Assembly (NCBI GenBank): GCA_947569365.1
Contig: CANOSM010000011.1
Coordinates: 1 to 53,300, forward strand
Direction: 5' to 3'
Source of the DNA: an uncultured Clostridium sp.
GTDB taxonomy: Bacteria; Bacillota; Clostridia; TANB77; CAG-508
DNA length: 53,300 nucleotides
Shown: piece by piece, positions 9,335 through 17,093 of the stretch
How positions within the stretch are numbered: the stretch's first letter is position 1
Layout of the letters: every line of letters begins with the position of its first letter
Program-made: the position numbers and the translations under genes
Notes under the pieces: model-generated
What the model saw: only the letters and a program-made list of their open reading frames with translations
What the model was told of the DNA's origin: nothing
Databases searched by the model: none

Positions 9335-9970
9335 TTATTTTTTATTATATGCACTACAATATGTATTTATAGGACACTCCATACATTTTGGTTTTCTTGC
9401 AATACAAGTTTTTCTCCCATGCCAAACAAATAGATGATTAATATCTTTAATATATTCTTTTGGAAATTGTTTTAATAAATCCTGTTCAATTTTTTCAGGT
9501 TCACTTTCCTTTGAAAGTCCAACTAAATTTGAAATTCTTTTTGCATGTGTATCAACTGCAATTCCAATAGGATTGTTAAAAGCTTCAAGCATTATAACAT
9601 TTGCACTTTTTCTACCAATACCAGCAAGAGTCATTAAATCTTCCATATTTTCAGGAACGATAGAATTATAGTTTTGAACTAATCTTTTACTACAAGCTAT
9701 GATATTTTTTGCTTTATTTTTATAAAATCCACAAGGATGAATAATGTCTTCTAATTCTTTTATATTTATATTTGCTAATTTTTCTGGAGTATTATAATTT
9801 TTAAAAAGTAGAGGAGTAGTTTTATTTACTCTTTCATCTGTACATTGTGCAGATAGCATAACTGCTATAACTAATTCAAATGGAGTAGTAAAATCTAGAC
9901 TACATGTAGCATCTGGATATGTTTTTTTTAATATTTCTACAATTTTTACTGTTTCTAATTTTTTATTCAT
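9335..9970 (-). CDS. nth: Endonuclease III
   Basis: A base-excision DNA glycosylase/AP lyase acting on oxidised pyrimidines. The 211-residue protein has the helix-hairpin-helix LAGIGRKSANV with the catalytic Lys, the catalytic Asp in AVDTH, and the C-terminal 4Fe-4S cluster ligands spaced C-x6-C-x2-C-x5-C (residues about 190-206). Length is normal. It runs opposite to its neighbours and is followed by the small Cys-rich gene. Confidence 0.96.
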   Translation of the reverse strand: MNKKLETVKIVEILKKTYPDATCSLDFTTPFELVIAVMLSAQCTDERVNKTTPLLFKNYNTPEKLANINIKELEDIIHPCGFYKNKAKNIIACSKRLVQNYNSIVPENMEDLMTLAGIGRKSANVIMLEAFNNPIGIAVDTHAKRISNLVGLSKESEPEKIEQDLLKQFPKEYIKDINHLFVWHGRKTCIARKPKCMECPINTYCSAYNKK

Positions 9971-10064
9971 ATTTTAAGTAAGATTCCTTTCACATATATT
10001 AAATTAAGAATAACATTATTATATCAAAAATAATATAATATATAAAGATGTAGGAGGTACATAT

Positions 10065-10215
10065 ATGATTAGAATGTTAAAGAAAACTATTGCTGTTTGT
10101 TTGATTGGTTTTGGACTTCGGTACACTAATGGTATTATTACTTCCTGTTACATGGTGGTTATTTATAATTGGAGTTGTTGTTATTGCTGTAGGTATAATG
10201 TGGCTTACATGTTAA
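10065..10215 (+). CDS. Small hydrophobic membrane protein before spoVM, with +1 shift at CGG
   Basis: Corrected for one base it gives a 49-residue protein: a basic start (MIRMLKKT), then GFGLGTLMVLLLP and a second hydrophobic stretch ending in WLTC. Without correction the zero frame turns into non-hydrophobic sequence after codon 18. The corrected protein looks like the small membrane proteins often found near spoVM in Clostridia, though I do not recognise a named family. GGAGGT lies 7 bases before the ATG. spoVM follows 17 bases after the corrected stop. Confidence 0.75.
10119..10122 (+). other. CGGT +1 recoding site in the small membrane gene
   Basis: In-frame codon 19 is CGG (CTT CGGT ACA). 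Dropping the C gives CTT-GGT-ACA, so G-L-G-T, and keeps the hydrophobic helix in frame to the TAA at 10213. This is the only CGGT example among the ten. Confidence 0.8.
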
Positions 10216-10232
10216 AGGAGGGAAGTTAAAAA

Positions 10233-10310
10233 ATGGTAGTTGTAGTTAAAAAAGTTCCTAAATGTCTTAGAGGATTTGTAAAATTCATATTTGGAATAAA
10301 AGATAATTAA
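10233..10310 (+). CDS. spoVM: Stage V sporulation protein M
   Basis: A 25-residue amphipathic peptide, MVVVVKKVPKCLRGFVKFIF then GIKDN. It matches the SpoVM pattern (KxPKxLxGxVR, small basic end). SpoVM recognises the convex forespore membrane and recruits the coat base-layer ATPase SpoIVA, which is encoded at 32948. The RBS AAAGGAGGG is strong. Its position just before rpmB matches the order in Bacillus, although rpmB is inverted here. Confidence 0.9.
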   Translation: MVVVVKKVPKCLRGFVKFIFGIKDN

Positions 10311-10332
10311 ACATATTAAAGACAAAATAAAA

Positions 10333-10356
10333 GTGATGTATTTTATTATACATCAC
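10333..10356. terminator. Bidirectional terminator between spoVM and rpmB
   Basis: A perfect 8-bp stem GTGATGTA / TACATCAC with an 8-base loop, flanked by A-rich and T-rich tracts, between two convergent genes. Confidence 0.8.
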
Positions 10357-10371
10357 AATTTTATTTTAGTC

Positions 10372-10570
10372 TTATGCTCTTTTTACTTTTCCAGAACGTA
10401 AACATTTAGCACATACTGTTATTCTTTTTGGCTGTCCATCAACTATAGCTTTTATAGTTCTTAAATTTGGTTTCCACGTTCTAGATGATCTTTTACTAAT
10501 GTGAGAACGAGTAATACTTAATTTATTTCCGGAAATTTACATCTTTATCACAAATTACACATTTTGCCAT
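10372..10570 (-). CDS. rpmB: 50S ribosomal protein L28, read through a +1 shift at CGG
   Basis: Corrected for one base it encodes a 65-residue L28: MAKCVICDKDVNFGNKLS, then the SRTWKPNLR core and the CAKCLRSGKVKRA end. L28 sits in the large ribosomal subunit and is usually single-copy. Uncorrected, the zero frame stops two codons after the CGG, leaving 15 residues. The missing residue falls at the conserved FGN glycine. A broken L28 without recoding would be hard to tolerate, so this is among the strongest cases. The start ATG at 10570 has an AGGTG site upstream. Confidence 0.92.
10528..10531 (-). other. CGGA +1 recoding site in rpmB
   Basis: Sense codon 14 is CGG (TTC CGGA AAT). Omitting one C gives TTC-GGA-AAT, Phe-Gly-Asn, and restores L28 to its end. 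Confidence 0.87.
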
Positions 10571-10780
10571 GTTGTTTACACCTCCATTACATTTAATTAA
10601 ACTGACTATTAATTATATTAGCATAAATTGAAAAAAAACACAAGGTTTTTGAAAATATTTTTTATAATATAAAATTCTAGCTGTTGAAAGCTTTTTTTAT
10701 TTATGTTAAAATAATATATAGTTTTTTTATATTATAATAGTTTTTACAATTTATATTTATCCAACAGGAGGTACAAAAAA

Positions 10781-10975
10781 ATGAAAAAACTAAATAAAAA
10801 AGAACGGTTAGCTTTTATCGTTCTATGGGGATTGTGTTTTGTTATATTAAGTATAATAGAATCTAAAACCGAAACCCTATTAACATTTTTTGTCACTACT
10901 GGAGGACGAATAGGAATTAAAGCTGTAATATCGTTTGTGATAGCAGTACTTTTTTTACCTGATTTGTCTTCTTGA
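10781..10975 (+). CDS. Small two-helix membrane protein, atypical composition
   Basis: A 64-residue protein with two hydrophobic segments (FIVLWGLCFVILSII and AVISFVIAVLFL). I do not recognise a family. Its codons differ from its neighbours: ATC, ACC, GTC, CGA and a TGA stop are prominent, suggesting transfer. It contains an in-frame CGG (codon 9, at 10805-10807) that must be read as an ordinary triplet to keep the frame, unlike all native-looking genes here. CAGGAGGT precedes the ATG, and a hairpin terminator follows at 11001. Confidence 0.65.
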   Translation: MKKLNKKERLAFIVLWGLCFVILSIIESKTETLLTFFVTTGGRIGIKAVISFVIAVLFLPDLSS

Positions 10976-11000
10976 TAAAGTACAAAGTAGTGAGTTAGGA

Positions 11001-11041
11001 AGATTTGAATTATGAAGTCATTCATAATTCGAATCTTTTCT
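11001..11041 (+). terminator. Terminator after the small membrane gene
   Basis: A 16-bp stem with one G-T pair (11001-11016 with 11021-11036), a GTCA loop, then TTTTC. Confidence 0.75.
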
Positions 11042-11166
11042 ATTATATTAATTTTTCTAATTTGTAATAATTATATTTTTATAATTAATTCATAATATAT
11101 AGTTCTTGATATTTATATATTTATAGGATATAAATAATAGTATATATATTTTTTTTGGAGGATAAT

Positions 11167-12897
11167 ATGAGCAAAAATATGATTATAGTAATTATTGTAT
11201 TAGGAATTTGTTTTATATTAGGAATTTCTTATATAGCATATGATATGATAATTTCAAAGGATAGTATATCAAAGTTTAATAATAAAATTTCAAAGTTGGA
11301 AGATAGTATAATAAATGATAAAGATATGAATTTTGCAAAAGAAGATTTTACAGTATTTATTTCTATAAGCGATTCTGAGAAAAAAGCATATGTTACAAAT
11401 AGTACAGAAAAAACTTTAAAGAAAGCAATTGATGTAGCAAAAAAAGAAATGATAAATAATATAAAAAAATATAATATTAATCCTGAATGGGTGAGACTAG
11501 ATGTGTTAAATGAAAAGAAGGAAACATTATCAAAAGAGTTTTATGAAGAAATTAGTAAATTAAATTCAAATACTTATAGAAGAGGAATAATATTGGATTC
11601 AAATTATGATATTGCTTTATTAGAAAATGAAATAAATGCTAATAATATAATTGACTATGAAAAAAAATTATTTAATTTAGATAATTTAAATAAATATATA
11701 ACAAGTGATAGAAAAGAAAAATTAAAATTAAAATCTATTCCAAAAAAGTTCACTACATTTACATGTGTTTCATATATAGATGATAGTAAAAAAATATATA
11801 AATTAGGAACTTCAGAGAATAATTTTGGGAGAAGAGAAACTAGTAATATAGATGAATTATTTTTAATAGAGACAATAGAAAATGCTTCTGAATACTTAAT
11901 AGATGCTATTAAGGAAAATGGAGAATTTATATATAGATATAATCCTTCTACAAATGAAGAAGTTAAAGACTATAATATATTAAGACATGAAGGTTCTGTA
12001 TGGAGTATGATACAAGCATATAATCTTACCAAAAATAAAGAATTAAAAGAAAACATTGACTTAGCAATAAAATATGTTGCAAATGAAGCAGTAAAATACA
12101 AAGATAATAATACAGCATATATTATAGAAGGAAAAAATAATGAAATCAAATTAGGTGCAAATGGAATTGGCATCTTAATGTTTATAGAATATATGGAGAC
12201 ATTTAAAAACAAAGATTATGAAGACCTTGTTTTAAAACTTGCAAATGGTATATCAGATATGCAAAATAATGATGGTTCTTATTATCATGTATATATGTAT
12301 CCAGGCTTTAAGAAACATGAAAAGTTTAGAACAGTATATTATGATGGAGAAGCAACATATGCTCTTACGAAACTATATAACTTTACAAAAGATAAAAAAT
12401 GGCTAAGAAAAGCTGAGAAATCTTTACAGTATTTTTATGATAATGGATATGAAAAATATAAAGATCATTGGATTGAATATTCAGTAAATGAAGTTACAAA
12501 ATATAATCCTAAGAAAGAATATATAGAACTTGGTCTTAAAAATATTACAGTAAACTTAAAAAAGATAATGGAACAAGAATATTGGTATCCTGTTAATTTA
12601 GAATTGTTAAATACAGGAATTGAAATTTATGATAGAGCAGTTAAAAATAATATTTCAGTAAAGGATTTTGATGTAGGAAAGTTAATAGAGGCAATATATT
12701 ATAGGGCTAATATTCAAATAGATGGATTATTTTATCCTGAAGTTTCAATGTATTTTGAAAATCCAAAAAGAATTACAAATGCTTTTTATGTAAGAAATCA
12801 AAAGTTTAGAATTAGAATTGATGATGTACAACATAATATTAATGGATATTATAAAATGTATAATAATTATAAATTAATAAAGAAATATTCAGAGTAG
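11167..12897 (+). CDS. Membrane-anchored protein with predicted alpha/alpha toroid domain
   Basis: A 576-residue protein with one N-terminal transmembrane helix (IIVIIVLGICFILGISYIAY). Residues 20-220 form an unrecognised outer region. Residues about 230-570 are helical with repeated features such as RHEGSVWSM, NDGSYYHVY and YYDGEATYAL, the style of six-hairpin glycosidases, epimerases and lyases. A carbohydrate target in the cell envelope is inference only. I chose ATG 11167 because the GGAGG at 11157-11161 lies just upstream. The GH25 lysozyme gene follows. Confidence 0.65.
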   Translation: MSKNMIIVIIVLGICFILGISYIAYDMIISKDSISKFNNKISKLEDSIINDKDMNFAKEDFTVFISISDSEKKAYVTNSTEKTLKKAIDVAKKEMINNIKKYNINPEWVRLDVLNEKKETLSKEFYEEISKLNSNTYRRGIILDSNYDIALLENEINANNIIDYEKKLFNLDNLNKYITSDRKEKLKLKSIPKKFTTFTCVSYIDDSKKIYKLGTSENNFGRRETSNIDELFLIETIENASEYLIDAIKENGEFIYRYNPSTNEEVKDYNILRHEGSVWSMIQAYNLTKNKELKENIDLAIKYVANEAVKYKDNNTAYIIEGKNNEIKLGANGIGILMFIEYMETFKNKDYEDLVLKLANGISDMQNNDGSYYHVYMYPGFKKHEKFRTVYYDGEATYALTKLYNFTKDKKWLRKAEKSLQYFYDNGYEKYKDHWIEYSVNEVTKYNPKKEYIELGLKNITVNLKKIMEQEYWYPVNLELLNTGIEIYDRAVKNNISVKDFDVGKLIEAIYYRANIQIDGLFYPEVSMYFENPKRITNAFYVRNQKFRIRIDDVQHNINGYYKMYNNYKLIKKYSE

Positions 12898-12991
12898 AAC
12901 ACATGTATAACATAATAAAAATATATAGGTACACAGGAAAAGCTCCTTTCATATAATAATATATAAATTATTTATGAGAGGGGTTTTAAAT

Positions 12992-14093
12992 TTGAAAGTA
13001 GGAAAGAAATTTTTAAGTTTAATTATGTTACTATTGGTAACTATTATGTCATTTGGAAATATTAATAATAAAGCACAGGCTGTATCTCCAGCTTCAGACA
13101 GATTATATAAAGGAGTGGATGTGAGTGCTTGGCAAGGTTATATAGATTATGAAAAGGTAAGAAGAGATGGTATTGAAATAGTATATATTAAATCAAGTGA
13201 AGGAAGTAATTTTAAAGATCCTTATTTTGATACTAATTATGAAAATGCTAAAAGATATGGGCTAAAAGTTGGAGTATATCATTTTTTAACTGCTAGAAAT
13301 GAACGAGAGGCAAGAGAACAGGCTGAATTTTTCCACAAAGTAATAGAAGGAAAAGAAATAGATTGCAAGCTTGCTATGGACTTTGAACAATTTGGTGGTA
13401 TAGGAAGAGAAGAGATTAGAAGAGTATCTAAAGTTTTTATAGAAGAGGTAGAAAGAATTACAAAAAAGGAAGTAATTATATATAGTGATTTATCAAATGC
13501 AAGAGGTGTTTTTAGTACAGATGAACTTACTAAATATCCTTTATGGATAGCATACTATGGTAATTATAGAGAATTAAATAATATTAATCTAAGATGGGAA
13601 AAGTGGACTGGAGTACAATATGATGATAAAGGAAAGGTACGTGGAATAAGAGGAGATGTTGATAGAGACTTTTTTACAAGGGAGGTATTTTTAAAAGATA
13701 GTTCTAGAATAATAAAAGCAAATACTGATAAGAAAATTACTAATACAAGAAGGAGAAGATATAAAGTAAAAAGAGGAGATACGATATATGATTTAGCTAA
13801 AAAATATAAAACAACAATAGATGAAATTGTAAGATTAAATAAAATAATAAATAAAGATTTGATATATATAAATCAAGAAATTGAGATATTAGAAAATGCT
13901 AGAATTGAAGGAAGAGAAGAAAAAGGAACTAGTAATGTATTTTATACTATAAAAAAACGGAGATAATTTATATAAGATTGCTAAAAAATATAATGTTACA
14001 GTAAATCAAATATTGAGATTAAATAATATAAAAAATCCAAATTTAATATATCCTACAGAAAAAATAAGAATAAAATCATTAAGTGAAAGATAA
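12992..14093 (+). CDS. Secreted GH25 lysozyme with two LysM domains, read through a +1 shift at CGG
   Basis: A muramidase that cuts peptidoglycan. After a signal peptide (KKFLSLIMLLLVTIMSFG) comes a GH25 domain with the start motif GVDVSAWQG and the catalytic pair in MDFEQFGG. Two LysM repeats follow: YKVKRGDTIYDLAKKY and, only after correction, KKGDNLYKIAKKY. The zero frame stops at 13966 inside the second LysM; skipping the C of codon 323 extends it to 14093 (366 residues). I prefer the TTG at 12992, which is well spaced from GAGGGG; ATG 12974 is the alternative. Confidence 0.88.
13958..13961 (+). other. CGGA +1 recoding site in the lysozyme gene
   Basis: AAA CGGA GAT in frame. Dropping the C yields AAA-GGA-GAT, Lys-Gly-Asp, the conserved KxGD of a LysM repeat. 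Staying in frame reaches TAA two codons later. Confidence 0.87.
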
Positions 14094-14109
14094 AAAATAA
14101 ATAAAGTTC

Positions 14110-14137
14110 TTGAAAAAGTATTATTTAATGGTATAAT
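14110..14137 (+). promoter_or_regulatory. Promoter of the PerR-like gene
   Basis: TTGAAA at 14110-14115 and TATAAT at 14132-14137 with a 16-base spacer, just upstream of the palindromic operator. Confidence 0.7.
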
Positions 14138-14142
14138 ATTAC

Positions 14143-14165
14143 AAAATAGGAATGATTCCTATTTT
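14143..14165 (+). promoter_or_regulatory. 23-bp perfect palindrome, probable PerR/Fur operator
   Basis: AAAATAGGAAT, one central G, then ATTCCTATTTT. The site covers the expected transcription start and lies 12 bases before the Fur-family gene, as expected for autorepression. The AT-rich dyad resembles Per and Fur boxes in size and symmetry, but the sequence is not the classic Bacillus box. Confidence 0.7.
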
Positions 14166-14177
14166 AAGGAGAAGTTT

Positions 14178-14567
14178 ATGAAAAACTATTCAAAGCAAAG
14201 AGAAGAAATCTTAAATGCAATAAAAGAACTATCTAATCATCCAACTGCTGAAGAAGTATATTTTAAAATAAAAGAGTATAATTCTACAGCAAGCAAAGGA
14301 ACTGTATATCGTAATCTTAAAGATTTAGTATCAGAAAAAATAATTACTAAAATTTCAAAACCTGAAGGCCCTGATAGATATGATTTTATAATTGTTCCAC
14401 ATCATCACTTAATATGTTCTAAATGCGGTAGAATATTTGATTTTAAATATGATTTTAATATTAAAGATATTAAGAAAGATATAAAAAGTCAAGTTGGAGA
14501 TAATATAGATATAAAAGGTTTTTCTATATTAGTCATTTGCAGGGAATGTAAAAATAAACTTCAATAA
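14178..14567 (+). CDS. perR: Fur-family repressor, PerR-like
   Basis: A 129-residue metal-dependent repressor: winged helix (residues 1-75, with SKGTVYRNLKDL as recognition region), then the metal-binding end with VPHHHLIC, and two CxxC zinc knuckles (CSKC, CREC). The segment PDRYDF and the rubrerythrin gene 28 bases downstream suggest the peroxide sensor PerR rather than the iron regulator Fur. AAGGAG precedes the ATG. The palindrome at 14143 is its likely target. Confidence 0.85.
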   Translation: MKNYSKQREEILNAIKELSNHPTAEEVYFKIKEYNSTASKGTVYRNLKDLVSEKIITKISKPEGPDRYDFIIVPHHHLICSKCGRIFDFKYDFNIKDIKKDIKSQVGDNIDIKGFSILVICRECKNKLQ

Positions 14568-14595
14568 TATTATATTTTTAAGGAGAGAATAGGGT

Positions 14596-15135
14596 ATGGA
14601 ATTAAAAGGTTCAAGAACAGAAGCAAATTTAATGGCTGCATTTGCAGGAGAATCACAAGCTAGAAATAAATATACTTATTATGCAAGTAAGGCTAAGAAA
14701 GATGGGTATGAGCAAATTGCTGCTATATTTGAGGAGACAGCATTAAATGAAAAAGAACATGCAAAAATATGGTTTAAATTATTACATGGCGGAAATATAC
14801 CAGAGACTATAGATAATTTAAAAGATGCAGCAGCAGGAGAAAATTTTGAATGGACAGATATGTATGCTGAATTTGCAAAAGTCGCAAAAGAAGAAGGTTT
14901 TGAAAATATAGCATATTTATTTGAAGAAGTTGGAAAGATAGAAAAAGAGCATGAAGAAAGATATAGAAAATTAATAGAAAATATTGAAGGTGGACTTGTG
15001 TTTTCAAGAGATGGAGATAAAATTTGGAAATGTAGAAATTGTGGACACATATGTATAGGAAAAGAAGCTCCAGAAGTATGTCCAGTATGTGCTCATCCAC
15101 AAAGTTTCTTTGAGATAAAGGCTGAAAATTACTAG
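14596..15135 (+). CDS. rbr: Rubrerythrin
   Basis: A peroxide-reducing non-haem iron protein of anaerobes. The ferritin-like four-helix part (residues 1-135) carries the diiron ligands in [24 protein letters not shown] and related helices. The C-terminal rubredoxin-like part has CRNCGH and CPVCAHP. Length 179 is typical. It is probably co-transcribed with and controlled by the PerR-like gene just upstream. AAGGAGAG precedes the ATG. Confidence 0.95.
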   Translation: MELKGSRTEANLMAAFAGESQARNKYTYYASKAKKDGYEQIAAIFEETALNEKEHAKIWFKLLHGGNIPETIDNLKDAAAGENFEWTDMYAEFAKVAKEEGFENIAYLFEEVGKIEKEHEERYRKLIENIEGGLVFSRDGDKIWKCRNCGHICIGKEAPEVCPVCAHPQSFFEIKAENY

Positions 15136-15198
15136 GATAATGAAATTATAATAATATATGAAATACAATAATAAGTGTAAATATTGATTTTTTTAAAC

Positions 15199-15227
15199 TT
15201 GCTTATTATTAAAAAATATGTTATATT
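15199..15227 (+). promoter_or_regulatory. Possible toxI promoter
   Basis: TTGCTT at 15199-15204 and TATATT at 15222-15227, 17 bases apart, upstream of the antitoxin repeats. Other AT-rich alternatives exist nearby. Confidence 0.4.
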
Positions 15228-15288
15228 AAAAATAATATTGTATAAATTACATATAATATTATTGTTACTAGAAAAATATAAAAAAGTT

Positions 15289-15358
15289 GGTGAATCCAGC
15301 CGTAAATTGGAACTTAAAAAAGCGGTGAATCCAGCCACAAATTGGAACTTAAAAAAGG
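15289..15358 (+). ncRNA. toxI: ToxI antitoxin RNA, two 35-nt tandem repeats
   Basis: Two near-identical 35-base units start at 15289 and 15324 with GGTGAATCCAGCC and end in AACTTAAAAAAG; they differ at three positions. A hairpin terminator and then a ToxN gene follow, the standard order of type III toxin-antitoxin systems. In that class each repeat is cut out and folds as a pseudoknot that inhibits the toxin. Two repeats is fewer than in some known loci. Confidence 0.85.
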
Positions 15359-15386
15359 GGATTAGAGTTAGAGCTCTAATCCTTTT
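15359..15386 (+). terminator. Attenuating terminator between toxI and toxN
   Basis: A perfect 9-bp stem GGATTAGAG / CTCTAATCC with a 6-base loop and TTTT. Type III loci use such a leaky terminator to keep antitoxin RNA in excess over toxin mRNA. Confidence 0.85.
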
Positions 15387-15451
15387 ATGTATATTAATTT
15401 TTCTAAAATAATTAGTATACTATTAAAAAGCACTAAGAAAGTAGGAAATAG

Positions 15452-15910
15452 ATGATTATAAATTTAAAAATTGTTAGGGTTAATTCAGACTATTGTGATT
15501 ATTTAAGAAAATTTGATAATAAAGTATCTTATAATAAGAATAAAAAAGAATTGAGACCATTTATAGGAGTATTATTTAAAATAGATTATTATGAGTATTT
15601 TGCACCGTTATCAAGTCCAAAAGTGAAACATAAAAGTATGAAAAATACACTTGATTTCTTCAAAATTAAAGAAGGTGATTTAGGAGCAGTTAACTTTAAT
15701 AATATGATACCAGTAAATCAAAATAATTATTCTTTAATAGATTTAAAAAGAAAAACTTTGGATATAGAAGAATTAAAATATCAGCAATTATTGATAGAAC
15801 AGCTAAATTGGCTAAATTCAAATTATTATCAAGTAAAGAATAAATCTTATAAATTATATCAGTTATATAATAAAGGAAGATTACCAGAAAATATTAAAGA
15901 GATGTTGTAA
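15452..15910 (+). CDS. toxN: Type III toxin ToxN/AbiQ-family endoribonuclease
   Basis: A 152-residue RNase toxin. The family core is clear: RPFIGVLFKIDYYEYFAPLS followed by SPKVKH, holding the Ser and Lys residues used in RNA cleavage. Known members act in phage defence by abortive infection and are held inactive by ToxI RNA. The gene lies directly behind the repeats and terminator; GTAGGAAAT precedes the ATG. Length fits the shorter CptN/TenpN-type members. Confidence 0.88.
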   Translation: MIINLKIVRVNSDYCDYLRKFDNKVSYNKNKKELRPFIGVLFKIDYYEYFAPLSSPKVKHKSMKNTLDFFKIKEGDLGAVNFNNMIPVNQNNYSLIDLKRKTLDIEELKYQQLLIEQLNWLNSNYYQVKNKSYKLYQLYNKGRLPENIKEML

Positions 15911-16025
15911 TTTTAGATTATTAGAAGAAAAATGTATGGAATATAATAATGCTAATAAAAATAATTAACACGTATATTTTTCACAAAAACACCAGTTACA
16001 TAATAATATATCATAGGTGATTTTT

Positions 16026-16893
16026 ATGAAATTAGCTTTATGTTTATCTGGAGGAGGAATAAAAGGAGTAGCTCATATAGGAGCGATAAAAGCATTAGAA
16101 GAGGAAAATGTAAAATTCGACATGATATCTGGAACATCTTCTGGTAGCATTGTTTCGACTTTGTATGCATGTGGATTCAATACAGATGAAATGTATGATA
16201 TTTTTAAAAAATATGCTAAGGAAATAAAATATGTAGACAATAAAAATGTATTTAAATTTTTTAAAGATATAGTTACTTTTCAAGGATTTAACTTAGACGG
16301 ACTAAATAGTGGAGAAAAAATATCAGAACTTGTTAGAAATGTATGTAGAGAAAAAAATATATATAATATAAAACAAATAAAAATGCCCCTTATTATTCCA
16401 GCTGTTAGTATATATGATGAAAAACTATATATATTTACAAATTGTATTAAAGAAAGGGAAGAAAAAGATATTGTATATATAAATGATGCTGATATAGGAA
16501 CTGCAGTAAGAGCCAGTTGTAGTTATCCACGGAGTATTTTCACCATGTAAGTTTAAAAATAAATTATTAGTTGATGGTGGAATTGCAGAAAATTTACCAT
16601 GGAGAGAAACAAAAAATGCAGGTGCAGATAAAGAAATAAGTATAGTATTTAAAGAAAAGGATAAAAGAGAATGTTGCAGAAATTTATTTGAGATAGTTGG
16701 AAAATCTTTTTCAATACTTTGTAATGAATTATCAAAATACGAATGGGATGGTACAGATTACTTATTAGACGTAAAATTACCAAATGATATAGGATTACTA
16801 GATAAATCAAAAATGAATTATATATATAAAGAAGGATATACTCAGACTAAATCCAGAATAAGAGAAATAAAATATAAACTGAAATTAAAATAG
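16026..16893 (+). CDS. Patatin-like phospholipase, read through a +1 shift at CGG
   Basis: A Ser-Asp dyad lipid acyl hydrolase. The oxyanion loop GGGIKG and nucleophile motif GTSSGS are near the N-terminus. After correction the frame reads S-Y-P-G-V-F-S-P and reaches the catalytic Asp in LVDGGIAENLPW, giving 288 residues. Uncorrected, the zero frame stops at 16550, before the catalytic Asp, so an active enzyme needs the shift at codon 169. AGGTGA precedes ATG 16026. It sits alone, between toxN and the YfhO-like gene. Confidence 0.9.
16530..16533 (+). other. CGGA +1 recoding site in the patatin gene
   Basis: TAT CCA CGGA GTA. Dropping the C gives Tyr-Pro-Gly-Val, the conserved patatin segment ahead of the DGG motif. 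The zero frame stops a few codons later. Confidence 0.88.
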
Positions 16894-17093
16894 AAATATG
16901 AAAAAACAATAAAAAAGGTAAAAATACTTTGATTTAAGACGATATTTGACAATCTTAGCACTAGGTGATAATATATAAACACTTTTCAAAGATAAAATTT
17001 ATAAAAATATATATTTTAAGTGTTTTTAATAAAAATATGTATAGAATATATATTATAAAGTAAGAAAGTTTTATAATAAGAAAGTGATGGATA

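Noticed and set aside
9181..9372. A 63-residue forward open frame.
   Set aside because: No RBS and low-complexity composition; the reverse strand carries a better supported Cys-rich gene and nth.
15289..15358. Two 35-nt direct repeats could be a tiny CRISPR array.
   Set aside because: The units are directly adjacent with no spacers, and are followed by a terminator and a ToxN gene.
15184..15411. A 75-residue forward open frame across the toxI region.
   Set aside because: It runs through the repeats and terminator, has no RBS and is explained by the ToxI RNA.
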